From NCBI RefSeq assembly GCF_900112265.1, contig NZ_FOLO01000002.1:180205-244204 (forward strand): DNA of 64,000 bases. The letters run 5' to 3'. Within the stretch, counting starts at the first letter, position 1. Every line of letters begins with the position of its first letter. The stretch comes from Pseudoalteromonas denitrificans DSM 6059 (GTDB lineage: Bacteria > Pseudomonadota > Gammaproteobacteria > Enterobacterales > Alteromonadaceae). Below are positions 10,019 through 19,265 of the stretch, one piece after another. Both the position numbers and the translations under genes were made by a program. The notes under the pieces were generated by a model. It was not told the DNA's origin, made no database searches, and saw nothing but the letters and a program-made list of their open reading frames with translations.

Positions 10019-10303
10019 TTAATGAATTATGTTTGATGATTTACGATAAAATCCATGTTGATTTAATGTTTGTTTTATTTTTGGATCATCTAATCGTGTC
10101 GGTATTTCTTGAGCTCTTAATTCATGACTTTGAGGAACATGGTACATATCTAACATTTTTTGAAAAAGTACTTCTCTTAATTGAGAAGGGCTGATACCTG
10201 AGTTTTGAATATAATCAAGCTCAGCTTGTAACTTTATTAGCGCTTCACCTTGGCGATCTGCTGCCACGGGTTTAAATTCTTGTTTACTAAATTCTTTTGA
10301 CAT
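10019..10303 (-). CDS. Small hypothetical protein (94 aa)
   Basis: I do not recognise this protein. It is soluble, charged and has no signal peptide or membrane segment. The first half is probably helical (about residues 20-55, including QAELDYIQNSG and LREVLFQKMLDMYHV). The C-terminal part is rich in basic residues. A GGGAGC ribosome site 9 bases before the ATG and a hairpin directly after the stop support it as a real gene. It is probably species- or order-restricted (inference). Confidence 0.65.
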   Translation of the reverse strand: MSKEFSKQEFKPVAADRQGEALIKLQAELDYIQNSGISPSQLREVLFQKMLDMYHVPQSHELRAQEIPTRLDDPKIKQTLNQHGFYRKSSNIIH

Positions 10304-10591
10304 TATTTAAGCTCCCAACAGGCAATGCTTTTTAATTAGATTAAACCAGTAATTCATATAATTAACTATTTCTTTGTATTAAAATAAATACTTAGGTATT
10401 AATTTTATGTTTGAACCTAGTGTACGATCTTTCCGGGGCTGATTGCTAACTCTCATGTAAAGCTTTGTAAATGAAGTAGCATATAATAAAGAGTTCTTAT
10501 ATATTGTTATTTGTTATGGAATTAATAACATAATGATATATAAATAAAAATAGTTATCAATTCCAAGTCATGACTAATTTATTTTTTTTTA

Positions 10592-12163
10592 TTAATTAAA
10601 AACTTTTGATTTTACGTGTTCTGCAAAACCACTTCCGGCTTCAAGATAGAAGTTATAAGTGGAGTCAACACCCAAGCTTTCAAGTTCTTTTTGTTGATCT
10701 GGATAATTTGCAATTGCAGTTACTTGCCCGTTAAACCCAGATGCTTTTAGTTGTTCAAGTGCAAATATATTCTGCATATGTTTTGGCATTGCAAGCATGA
10801 TCATTTCGACATGAGAATGATTAACTCTTTGCCAAAAATCAGGATCGGTTGCATCTGCTAAAATGACAAATCGGTTTCGTTTTATATGTTTTTCAACACA
10901 TTCAGGTTTTATATCAACACCTGCAACTGAGTTTGGGAAGCTATGATAAATCGTTTCATAAGCACCAGTTCCAATACGACCCATACCAAAAATAAGCACT
11001 CTTGCTTGATTTAGGTTTACTGGTAACTCATCTTTTAAGCGTTTACTTGATTCAAACTTTATTAACCAGTTCTCAAACTTTACATATATCTCATTTGCAT
11101 GATTATTGAGAGGGGATGCGATAATGAAAGTAAGTGACACTGCAATGGCTGCAACTGCTAACCATTCAGCTGATATAAACTGACTTGATGCAGCCATTGC
11201 ACAAACAATTAAACCAAATTCACTATAGTTTGAAAGTGTGAAGCAACTTAATAATGAAGTACGGGCTCGTAAATGAAATAGATTGGTTAAGATGTAATAA
11301 ATAATCACTTTTACAGGTAATATACATACCATAAGTAAAGCAACAAATAGTGCTTCAACTGTGATGTTAGCATTTAATCCGATTGTTAGAAAAAAACCGA
11401 CTAATAATAGGTCTTTAAAACTTAAAAGGGACTTAGCTAATTCACCTGCTTTTTTATGGGGCGCAAACAACATACCAATAATTAAAGCACCTAAGTCACC
11501 TTTTAAGCCCGCAAACTCAAAAGCTTGATAGCCTGCAACAAGTGCAAAGAAAAAACCAAATAAAGGTAGAACTTCACCATGCTTAGAGCGGTTTAATACC
11601 CAAAAAAGCAATGGGCGAATTAAAGGTAAAATAGCGATTAATGCCAAGGCCCATACATTAGGTATCTTACCTGTATTGATTGCTAAAAAGATAACGGCAA
11701 AAATGTCTTGCATAACTAAAATTCCAATTGAAATTTTGCCATGTAAACTTGCCATTTCTCCTCTTTGTTCAAGTACTTTTACTGCAAAAACAGTGCTTGA
11801 AAAGCTAAATGCAAAGCCAAGTAATAAAGCTGACTCAAGAGAAAGTTGGCTAAATAGTGAAATGTCGAAGTAACTCATTAATAAAATAAAAGCAGAGAAT
11901 AAAGCGCTGCTCAAAATAATATGTATGCTTGCTGGAGCCCAAACTTGTAATTGTGTCAGGTTCTTAACTCTCAGTTTTAACCCTATGCTGAAAAGCAACA
12001 AAGTAATGCCTGTAGATGAAATCTTTGAAAGTAATTCACTACTTTCAAATCCAGCAAAGTTGAGCAAAAAACCTGCGGCTAAAAAACCTATTAAAGGAGG
12101 TAACTTCATTTGAAGCACAATAAAACCACAGATAAATGCTGTAGCAAAAAAGACGATTTCCAT
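10592..12163 (-). CDS. Monovalent cation:proton antiporter, KefC/YbaL-like (CPA2)
   Basis: An inner-membrane antiporter of the CPA2 family, probably K+/H+ or Na+/H+. About twelve hydrophobic segments cover residues 1-355, with the family-typical FSFSSTVFAVKVLEQRG and LKGDLGALIIGMLFAP stretches. A cytosolic RCK/TrkA-N nucleotide-binding domain follows (about 385-510) with VLIFGMGRIGTGAY. At 523 residues it is shorter than KefC and lacks a long C-terminal tail. No KefF/KefG-like ancillary subunit lies next to it, so glutathione gating cannot be assumed. Confidence 0.85.
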   Translation of the reverse strand: MEIVFFATAFICGFIVLQMKLPPLIGFLAAGFLLNFAGFESSELLSKISSTGITLLLFSIGLKLRVKNLTQLQVWAPASIHIILSSALFSAFILLMSYFDISLFSQLSLESALLLGFAFSFSSTVFAVKVLEQRGEMASLHGKISIGILVMQDIFAVIFLAINTGKIPNVWALALIAILPLIRPLLFWVLNRSKHGEVLPLFGFFFALVAGYQAFEFAGLKGDLGALIIGMLFAPHKKAGELAKSLLSFKDLLLVGFFLTIGLNANITVEALFVALLMVCILPVKVIIYYILTNLFHLRARTSLLSCFTLSNYSEFGLIVCAMAASSQFISAEWLAVAAIAVSLTFIIASPLNNHANEIYVKFENWLIKFESSKRLKDELPVNLNQARVLIFGMGRIGTGAYETIYHSFPNSVAGVDIKPECVEKHIKRNRFVILADATDPDFWQRVNHSHVEMIMLAMPKHMQNIFALEQLKASGFNGQVTAIANYPDQQKELESLGVDSTYNFYLEAGSGFAEHVKSKVFN

Positions 12164-12300
12164 AGACTCTGAACTTAAAGAAAGTATGGATAAATTGTAT
12201 CTAAATTAAATGGTTATTAATATGAAGTATATGTATTTTCTAAGCGATATTTGTAAAATACACATGAATTTTTTTTATGTTGTGACTTGGCAACTAAATA

Positions 12301-12993
12301 CTATAGTTGTGCCTTATATTTAGCTAAGTCTTTATCCCATTGCTTTATCCAAGAATCTACAAGTTCTTGAATATGACTTTGATTTAACTTTTCAGAATCA
12401 TTTTCAAGTTGTAACGCATTGCCTCGTAATACGGAGGTCACTAACAAGTCATTGCTTTCAGCATTTATTATTTTTGACTCTAAACGGACTTCAACGTCTC
12501 TATCCCTGCCTCCTATGGCATAGTTAAGACTAGAGATCACAGCTTTAAATGGCAATACTTCTAATGGCGAGAAGTTTTCCAAAGAAATACGCATACTTGT
12601 GATTGCAGGTTCAAGTATAAAAATCTCTGGACCAAGAGTGTTTGATATCAAAAAATGTTTAGCGACAACTTTTTTTAATTCAGAATCAAAATAAACCTTT
12701 ATTTTTTTAGCTGAGAGTGCATCAAATTGTGAATTAACTTCTAATTTTGGATAATAAATAACGGGTTTTATAAAAAAGGCTTTTGGTTGAAGAGGATTAA
12801 TTTTACGGGTTAATTTTTTTGAAACCCAACGTTGCTGGATCGAACCATCATTGCGTTCAATATTTTCCATTTGTGAATAGTCACGGATAAATCCATTTTT
12901 AACTTCAATAGTTTTAGTTGTTTTACAACCTGAAAGTAAAAAAAGCGTTAATAGTGAAATAAAGTATGTTTTTTGTTTTATAGCTTGCTTCAT
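12301..12993 (-). CDS. DUF3313-like lipoprotein
   Basis: A predicted lipoprotein with a lipobox LLSGC and lipidated C23, 230 residues in all. The mature protein resembles DUF3313 proteins: a DYSQM motif after the lipobox, then a KAFFIKPVIYYP strand and a long alpha/beta domain ending near residue 225. Function is unknown. It stands alone on the minus strand between a cation antiporter and divergent spo0M. Confidence 0.6.
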   Translation of the reverse strand: MKQAIKQKTYFISLLTLFLLSGCKTTKTIEVKNGFIRDYSQMENIERNDGSIQQRWVSKKLTRKINPLQPKAFFIKPVIYYPKLEVNSQFDALSAKKIKVYFDSELKKVVAKHFLISNTLGPEIFILEPAITSMRISLENFSPLEVLPFKAVISSLNYAIGGRDRDVEVRLESKIINAESNDLLVTSVLRGNALQLENDSEKLNQSHIQELVDSWIKQWDKDLAKYKAQL

Positions 12994-13162
12994 ATTGTAT
13001 TATTTCCGAACAAAATGGTTTGTTGTACCATTTTACTCTATTTGCTTTATAGGAAAATATATATATTTTGTTTTTATATATTACAAAATAAGTGAAAAAT
13101 ATGCGCGACAATTACAAATAAATAACGTTAAGATGCAGGTAAAGAAAAAATAGGAGTACAAG

Positions 13163-13906
13163 ATGTTCAAAAAAATCTTGGCAACAGTAGGAATTGGCGC
13201 TGCTAAAGTCGATACGATATTACAAACTGAACACTTACAACCAGGGCAAAAATTTAGCGCTGAAATTTTAATTCAAGGTGGGGACGTTGAGCAGGAAATA
13301 TCAGGGTTAGATTTAGCCCTCATGACTAAAGTAAAAGTTGAAGACGATAATGGTGATTATTTTACTAATCATGTGATTGAAAGTTGGCATATTGTTGATC
13401 ATTGCACCGTAGCTGCAGGTGAGTTAAAAAGAATTCCTTTTGAAGCGCGTTTACATTCAGAGACACCCATAACAGAACTTAATCAGGGATTAAATCAAAC
13501 GCAAGTATGGTTAGCGACAGGTCTAAATATTGATATGGCACTTGATCCAACGGATAAAGACCCTATTTATGTTTATCCAAATGAAGCTGTACGTACTTTT
13601 ATGCAAGCAATAGAGCGCTGCGGTTTTAATTTAGTAAAATCAGATGTGGAAAAAGGTTTTTTGCAAGCTTCTACCTTTCAATCAACATCAGGCTGCTATC
13701 AAGAGCTTGAATACAAACCTAATGCATCAAATCTTTTTGACTTAAAAGAAGTTGAGTTATCATTTGTACCTGAAGCTCATAAAACCCATGTTCTAATTGA
13801 ATTAGATAGGGCTTTTAGAGGTGATGGTTATATTGATATGACTATTGAACATGATCAGGTAAATTTATCTCAGTTATGCGATCAACTTGAGCACTTGTTG
13901 AATTAA
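13163..13906 (+). CDS. Spo0M (SpoOM)-family arrestin-like protein
   Basis: A cytosolic protein of 247 residues in the Spo0M family, named from a Bacillus sporulation-control protein but widespread in non-sporulating bacteria. The N-terminus MFKKILATVGIGAAKVDT and the following beta-rich arrestin-like half are typical (QPGQKFSAEILIQGG, then IPFEARLHSETPI). The C-terminal half is a second beta domain. The start has a GGAG-type ribosome site. In gammaproteobacteria its role is not established and there is no link to sporulation here. Confidence 0.88.
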   Translation: MFKKILATVGIGAAKVDTILQTEHLQPGQKFSAEILIQGGDVEQEISGLDLALMTKVKVEDDNGDYFTNHVIESWHIVDHCTVAAGELKRIPFEARLHSETPITELNQGLNQTQVWLATGLNIDMALDPTDKDPIYVYPNEAVRTFMQAIERCGFNLVKSDVEKGFLQASTFQSTSGCYQELEYKPNASNLFDLKEVELSFVPEAHKTHVLIELDRAFRGDGYIDMTIEHDQVNLSQLCDQLEHLLN

Positions 13907-14035
13907 ATTTTACTCAGTTAAATAGACAGTTAACTCCATCAAAATTTTATTATGCTGAGTTAAAGTGAATACTTAAGTTGCTACTCAGAAAGGTTCTGCG
14001 TAGCGCAATAAAAACAATGTTACGTGGTCCTTATA

Positions 14036-14623
14036 ATGAATATAAGCTCAGTTTCTCAACCTAAATTAACTCACTTTTTAATTGCAAGTTGGATGTTATT
14101 GATAGCTGTACATCTTGTGAACCTACTTTTATCTATGAAGCTAAATTATTTTGGCGTGATACCAAGGGAGGTTTCTGGTTTATATGGCATTTTATTTCAC
14201 CCTTTTCTTCATGGTAGTTGGTCTCATTTAATACATAATTTATTTTCATTTAGCTTGTTTTCTGCACTTGTTTGGCAATTCAAACCCAATAGAATTTGGC
14301 TTTTATTATTATTGGGTGCTTTAATTCCCGGTTTATTTGTTTGGATTTTTGCCCGTACCTCTATACATGTGGGTTTAAGTGGCGTTGTATATTTTCTGTG
14401 GGCATATGTGGTGTTATACGGTTTTGTTCGTCGTAGTATTAAATCAGTTGTGATTTCTGTTGTAGTGATATTTTTATATGGTGGTATGGCTTGGGGGGTA
14501 TTACCTATAAAAGAAGGTATGAGTTTTGAAAGCCATTTATTTGGTATGCTTGCTGGTGCTGTCATTGGTTACATGTTTGCTAAAAAAGATGCTGGTAATC
14601 AAGTTCAATGTGAAACAAATTAA
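14036..14623 (+). CDS. Rhomboid-family intramembrane serine protease
   Basis: A polytopic membrane protease of 195 residues with about six hydrophobic segments. All catalytic elements are present: the HxxHN motif (H64-N68), the nucleophile S115 in GLSG and the catalytic H167 in ESHLFG. It lacks the cytosolic N-terminal domain of GlpG. A GTG at 14024 is in frame 4 codons earlier; neither start has a strong ribosome site, so the ATG is preferred. The next gene starts 20 bases after its stop, so they may be co-transcribed. Confidence 0.88.
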   Translation: MNISSVSQPKLTHFLIASWMLLIAVHLVNLLLSMKLNYFGVIPREVSGLYGILFHPFLHGSWSHLIHNLFSFSLFSALVWQFKPNRIWLLLLLGALIPGLFVWIFARTSIHVGLSGVVYFLWAYVVLYGFVRRSIKSVVISVVVIFLYGGMAWGVLPIKEGMSFESHLFGMLAGAVIGYMFAKKDAGNQVQCETN

Positions 14624-14642
14624 TATCAGAGATAAAAAAATA

Positions 14643-15098
14643 ATGCTTAACAAAATAACAAAATCTTTTAATGAATTAACAACGAACGAGCTATATCAAA
14701 GTTTAAAATTAAGAGTCGACGTATTCGTCGTAGAACAAAATTGTGTATATCCTGAGTTGGATGATTTAGATATGCATGAACATACGCGACATGTATTGAT
14801 TTATGATGATGAAGAATTACTTGCATATGCGCGATGTCTTGCACCTAAAACTGTTTTCACTCATGAACCTGCAATTGGACGAGTTGTAGTCTCTAAGCTG
14901 GGCCGAGGGAAAGGATTGGCGAAGGAGTTAATGCTTTGTGCTATTAAGGAATGCGAATTATTTTGGCCGGAACATATGATAAAGATATCAGCGCAAACTT
15001 ACTTATTATTTTTTTATCAAAGCTTGGGGCTCGAAGTTGTAGGAGATGCTTATTTAGAAGATGGTATTGAGCATCAAGATATGATCAAACGGGCATAG
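14643..15098 (+). CDS. elaA: GNAT acetyltransferase, ElaA family
   Basis: A predicted acyl-CoA N-acyltransferase of 151 residues, close to the size of E. coli ElaA. Visible ElaA features are LKLRVDVFVVEQNCVYPELD, the acetyl-CoA pyrophosphate loop region (IGRVVVSKLGRGKGLAKELM) and the C-terminal FYQSLGLEVVGD motif. The frame is open further upstream inside the rhomboid gene, but the ATG at 14643 matches the family start. The physiological substrate is unknown. Confidence 0.88.
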   Translation: MLNKITKSFNELTTNELYQSLKLRVDVFVVEQNCVYPELDDLDMHEHTRHVLIYDDEELLAYARCLAPKTVFTHEPAIGRVVVSKLGRGKGLAKELMLCAIKECELFWPEHMIKISAQTYLLFFYQSLGLEVVGDAYLEDGIEHQDMIKRA

Positions 15099-15110
15099 AG
15101 TTAAAACAGA

Positions 15111-15134
15111 AAAGGCGCATTAAGCGCCTTTTTT
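15111..15134. terminator. Bidirectional terminator between elaA and the NSS transporter
   Basis: An 8-bp stem (AAAGGCGC at 15111-15118 with GCGCCTTT at 15124-15131) with a T run on the plus strand and an A run for the convergent minus-strand gene. Confidence 0.87.
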
Positions 15135-15152
15135 AGTTAAATAGCTTTTGAC

Positions 15153-16502
15153 TTATAATACTGAGTTTAAGAATACGAATGAAATACATAATGGACAGAT
15201 AAACTTAATATACCAAGGCCAAATTTTCCAAAATAGACCTTGCTCAAGTTCTTCATAACCTTGCTTTAGTTCTTCTATTATTTTACTTCTATGCCAGATC
15301 CAGCCGATAAAAATACAACAAAACATACCGATAATAGGCTGACCGTATTCTGTTGCCAAAGTAACAACAAAACCAAATAATGAATCCATGTTTAATATAA
15401 TTAAAATACTAATGCTTAATATGAGTAAGCTTGTGATTAAAGTTGCTTTATTTCTTGGTAAGTTAAAACGTTCAACAACATAAGAAACAGGGGCTTCTAA
15501 CATTGAAATTGAAGAGGTTAGCGCAGCTATGCTCATTAAAGCAAAAAATGCCAGCGCAACAAATGATCCTATGAATCCCATGCCATTAAATAAGCTAGGT
15601 AAAATAGTGAATACAAGATCTGGACCTGAAATTAAATTACCCTCAGCTGAGAATATTTGTAATCCTTGTGCTTGAGCAACATACATAGCAGGAATAACTA
15701 ATAAACCAGCAAGAAAAGCAATAGAAACATCAATCAGTGTAACTTGTGCGCCTAAGGTTACTAAGTTTTCCTTTTTACTAATATAAGAACCGTAGATGAT
15801 CATTACACTTGTGCCTAAAGATAATGAGAAGAAAGCTTGTCCTAATGCACTTATTAATAATTGAGGTTCAATTAATTTTGAAAAATCAGGGTTTAAATAT
15901 GCATTCAGTCCTTCGCTTGCCCCTTCTAATGTCATGACATATATAATCAAACAGATCAGCAATAAGATAAGCATAGGCATCAAGCGTTTTGACCATTTCT
16001 CAATACCATTTTCAACACCGCTGCGAATGATGTAAATTGTTAAACCCATGAACAAGGTCGTGAATATCAAACTTGGTACTGTACTTTGACTTGTTAGCCA
16101 CTTACTTGCTTCATTAATTCCTATCAAAGTGGTTATCGGTTCTAAAGTATATGACATCATCCAACCAGCAATAATGCCATAGAAACTTAAAATTAAAGCA
16201 GCACATAGAATACCACCAAAACCAATAATAAATGCAAATTGGTGTTGCCACTTTTTATTCGACATTTTTTTCAAAGAGGCTACAGCGTTTGCTCTACCAT
16301 ATCGACCGATCACAAGTTCAGCCATAAATGCAGGATATGCTAAACAAAAAGCTAATACTAAATAAGCTAATACAAATGCAGCCCCGCCATTTGAAGCCGT
16401 TTGTGTTGGGAATCCCCATATATTACCTAAGCCAACAGCTGAACCTGCTGCAGCCATGATAAATCCGAAGCGGGAGCTGAACTCCCCTCTATTAGCACTC
16501 AT
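15153..16502 (-). CDS. Sodium-dependent transporter, NSS (SNF) family
   Basis: An inner-membrane Na+-coupled symporter, probably for amino acids or related compounds. The N-terminus FSSRFGFIMAAAGSAVGLGN and IWGFP is the hallmark unwound first helix of the NSS family, followed by NGGAAFVLAYL. About eleven to twelve hydrophobic segments span its 449 residues, the usual bacterial length. The substrate cannot be read from the sequence. The 285-bp gap upstream (16503-16787) is AT-rich and I see no gene in it. Confidence 0.9.
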   Translation of the reverse strand: MSANRGEFSSRFGFIMAAAGSAVGLGNIWGFPTQTASNGGAAFVLAYLVLAFCLAYPAFMAELVIGRYGRANAVASLKKMSNKKWQHQFAFIIGFGGILCAALILSFYGIIAGWMMSYTLEPITTLIGINEASKWLTSQSTVPSLIFTTLFMGLTIYIIRSGVENGIEKWSKRLMPMLILLLICLIIYVMTLEGASEGLNAYLNPDFSKLIEPQLLISALGQAFFSLSLGTSVMIIYGSYISKKENLVTLGAQVTLIDVSIAFLAGLLVIPAMYVAQAQGLQIFSAEGNLISGPDLVFTILPSLFNGMGFIGSFVALAFFALMSIAALTSSISMLEAPVSYVVERFNLPRNKATLITSLLILSISILIILNMDSLFGFVVTLATEYGQPIIGMFCCIFIGWIWHRSKIIEELKQGYEELEQGLFWKIWPWYIKFICPLCISFVFLNSVL

Positions 16503-16787
16503 ATTATTATATTTCTCTTTTATTGATATTTTATGATTGTTATAGCTAGATCCAATTAGGTATCTCTCAGCTTTTTTTATTAAGCTATTTGGAAATAATG
16601 CGTTAAGCTGACAATCTACTGTAAATACTCAAAAATAAAAAGCTTAAATAGCATTGATCTATCTCAAAACAACTAAGAATAAAAAGAGGTATTGAACATT
16701 ATTTTTTACTATTAACATTTTAAAAGTGTAACTTGTTGTTTTAATAGGTCTAATGTTGTTTTTTAAATTTTAATTGTAAATTAAAAG

Positions 16788-18098
16788 TTACGAGTTTTTA
16801 TTTGTTTGGATTGGGGGTCTTAAAGGAAGTTTTAATGTAAAACGCGCACCAGATAGATCAGGTGATTTATCAACTTTTATGATCCCAAAATGCCAATCGG
16901 CTACTTTTGCCGCAATAGCGAGTCCTAAGCCATAACTTTTATTACTACGATCTCTATGTGTTTGCTCTTTAAAAAATGGAGTGAAAACAGACTTCCAATT
17001 ATCTGGTGAAATTCCAGGTCCATCGTCTTCAATGGTTAAATAAAAAGATGTATTACTTGTTACTGCACGTATTAATATTCTTTGCTCAGCAAAATCACAG
17101 GCATTACTTAATAAATTAGTAACAGCACGCGCCAACCAATGTAAATCAGCTTCAACTTCTACAGAGTCACATTCAATTTTGGCGATTAATTTTTTATTGT
17201 CTAGTTTGGGTTTTATTTGCCTTACTAAATCATGTAAATATGGCGATAGATTAACTGGTGAAATAGATATTTGGTAAGAGTTTTTTTCTAAGGTTGCAAA
17301 CTCCAAATAACTATTTAGCATACACTCCATCTGATCTAAGTCAGTTTCCATTCTTTCAAGATAACGATCTTTTTTGTCATTATCTTGAGCATCTAACGCG
17401 GCATCGAGTCCAAAACGTAAACACGCTACAGGGGTTCTTATATCATGAGACATACTAGATGCGAGTAGTTTATTTTCTTCAATAAGCTTTTGTATTTGGC
17501 CTGCCATACGGTTAAATGCAGCTTCAACATCGTAAATATAAGTAAACTTACTAATTTTTATGCGAGCAGATAAGTTGCCGCTCGCAAATTTTTGTGATGC
17601 CTCATTTAATATACTTAATCGTTTGGTGAGCGGGGATAACCATATCCACATTAATATACAAACTCCGGCATAAAAGCTTAGAGTTAAAAATAAATCAAAA
17701 TTATTGGAGGAACTTTGTGTTTTTGTTAGCCTTAACTCTAGATGGTAATCTTTAAACTTAGGAGATGATTTTAGTAAATAAAACCCTAATTCGTCTTCTA
17801 AAACTAGACCTCCAGGTAAATATAGCTCAGATAACAAGCTATCGGGTAAAGCTAATGTTGTATTTTTTTGATAGGTTAAGTCTTGACTAAAGTGATCATT
17901 TAGCTGGATTGTTTTTCTTGTTCTTTTTAATGGTGCTACCTGTGCAATTTGTTCAGAAAACCCTTGCATCATCATTTTTTGCCATGCAAAGTCATCAAGG
18001 TTATTTGTGCTTGTTTGGCTAAAGGTATCTAATAACCAACCAAGCGCAAAAAGAGAAACAAAAGCGCTAAGTAATAATGAAATATATAACTTTTTCAT
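16788..18098 (-). CDS. Sensor histidine kinase, cassette B
   Basis: An inner-membrane sensor kinase of 436 residues and paralogue of the cassette A kinase. Membrane segments lie near residues 3-22 and 135-155 with a periplasmic region of about 110 residues between them. A HAMP region (about 156-208) follows. The phosphoacceptor is H218 in SMSHDIRTPVACLRFG. The ATPase part has NLLSNACDFAE, DDGPGISP and YGLGLAIA. Its ATG follows the stop of the response-regulator gene without a gap (TAA-ATG), so the two are translationally coupled. Confidence 0.92.
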   Translation of the reverse strand: MKKLYISLLLSAFVSLFALGWLLDTFSQTSTNNLDDFAWQKMMMQGFSEQIAQVAPLKRTRKTIQLNDHFSQDLTYQKNTTLALPDSLLSELYLPGGLVLEDELGFYLLKSSPKFKDYHLELRLTKTQSSSNNFDLFLTLSFYAGVCILMWIWLSPLTKRLSILNEASQKFASGNLSARIKISKFTYIYDVEAAFNRMAGQIQKLIEENKLLASSMSHDIRTPVACLRFGLDAALDAQDNDKKDRYLERMETDLDQMECMLNSYLEFATLEKNSYQISISPVNLSPYLHDLVRQIKPKLDNKKLIAKIECDSVEVEADLHWLARAVTNLLSNACDFAEQRILIRAVTSNTSFYLTIEDDGPGISPDNWKSVFTPFFKEQTHRDRSNKSYGLGLAIAAKVADWHFGIIKVDKSPDLSGARFTLKLPLRPPIQTNKNS

Positions 18099-18818
18099 TT
18101 ACCAAGCGTCATCAACTAATAAATAACCTTGACCCCAAATCGTTTTTATTTTTTGTGGGTTTTGTGGGTCGTCACCAATTTTTTTTCTAAGTGCCGAAAT
18201 CAAAACATCAACGCTGCGATCCAAACCATCATACTCACGGCCTTTAGTTGCTTTAAATACAGCGTCACGATCTACTACTTCACCAGCATGTGAAGCGAGA
18301 AAACTCAAAAGTGAAAATTCAGCATTTGAAATTGCAATTTTTTCACCTTGTAACATTACATTACGCGCTTTTAAATCAATGTATAAACTTCCTACGTTAA
18401 TTTCTACAGCTTTCTCTGGCGTTTCATTATGAGTGCTTTCATTACGTAGAGCAGACTTAATGCGAGCTAACAAAGCTCTGGGGCGTACAGGTTTGATTAT
18501 GTAATCGGAAGCACCAACTTCTAAGCCTATAACTTCGTCAACTTCTTCACCTTTTGCTGTAAGCAATAAAACTGGTTTTTTGTAAAAGTGCCTAAGCTCT
18601 CGACAAACGCTGATACCATCCATTCCAGGTAACATGACATCTAGTAAAATTAATGCCGGATTATGCTGTTTTACAAGCTTAACAACATGATCACCTCTAT
18701 GACACATGATCACTTCAAAACCTTGCTCTAATAAATAGCTATTTACCCAATCAGCTAACGAAAGATCATCTTCAACTAATAAAATTTTACCGTACCCACT
18801 TATTAATAAATCAGACAT
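18099..18818 (-). CDS. OmpR/RstA-type response regulator, cassette B
   Basis: A two-component regulator of 239 residues from the ATG at 18818. Three in-frame or nearby ATGs crowd the start; GGAG lies 6 bases before the one at 18818, which decides the call (an ATG at 18830 would add 4 residues). The phosphoacceptor is D60 (LLDVMLPGMDG), with T and K in LLTAKGEE and DYIIKPVRP. The C-terminal winged helix ends in IWGQGYLLVDDAW, nearly the same ending as the cassette A regulator. It is the partner of the adjoining kinase. Confidence 0.92.
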   Translation of the reverse strand: MSDLLISGYGKILLVEDDLSLADWVNSYLLEQGFEVIMCHRGDHVVKLVKQHNPALILLDVMLPGMDGISVCRELRHFYKKPVLLLTAKGEEVDEVIGLEVGASDYIIKPVRPRALLARIKSALRNESTHNETPEKAVEINVGSLYIDLKARNVMLQGEKIAISNAEFSLLSFLASHAGEVVDRDAVFKATKGREYDGLDRSVDVLISALRKKIGDDPQNPQKIKTIWGQGYLLVDDAW

Positions 18819-18866
18819 TCGTTTCTCCATTCATTTTTTTACTAATGTGATCGTGTGACAAGTGCA

Positions 18867-19265
18867 TTAAAATAATCTCCAGCGTCTTTTTTTCTGTTTA
18901 TTGGTATAAACCCAGTGAACTTTAATACCCGCTCGTCCTGAAACTTGACCTGTTTTTGTATTTATCAATTCAAACTTTTGATTTTTTTCAGAATTAAATT
19001 CGTATTGAAATACACCTGATTTTTGGGCTGTCCAACATTGCATAATTTGTTTTTTATCGCTGCTACGTATGCAATAATTACCTACCGTGCTCTGTTTCCA
19101 ATTTACGGAAATAGGTGCATAACAAGGACTGCCCTCACGAAGTGCAATGCATTTATTGGGTGTCACTGTAAAAGTATTGGCTGAACCATCGTTTATCTTT
19201 GCAAATGCCTCAAAGGGAAAGTGTACTAATAATAAACAAATATATAATTTGGATTTAAAATACAT
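18867..19265 (-). CDS. DUF3019-family exported protein, cassette B
   Basis: The paralogue of the cassette A DUF3019 protein, with the same length of 132 residues. A signal peptide covers about residues 1-22 (cleavage near AFA-KI). Cysteines at 39, 48, 65 and 77 keep the C..C..W..CI..CW spacing. An NTKTG motif and a basic aromatic tail (KQKKRRWRLF) are also shared. Its ATG lies 11 bases inside the 3' end of the MipA-like gene, which implies translational coupling. Function is unknown. Confidence 0.78.
   Translation of the reverse strand: MYFKSKLYICLLLVHFPFEAFAKINDGSANTFTVTPNKCIALREGSPCYAPISVNWKQSTVGNYCIRSSDKKQIMQCWTAQKSGVFQYEFNSEKNQKFELINTKTGQVSGRAGIKVHWVYTNKQKKRRWRLF

Noticed and set aside
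12923-13111. A 62-codon minus-strand frame before the DUF3313-like lipoprotein
   Set aside because: Aromatic, AT-driven composition, partly overlapping the real lipoprotein start; no ribosome site.
13163-13906. Spo0M as a sign of sporulation
   Set aside because: The family is widespread in non-sporulating bacteria, and nothing else here points to sporulation.
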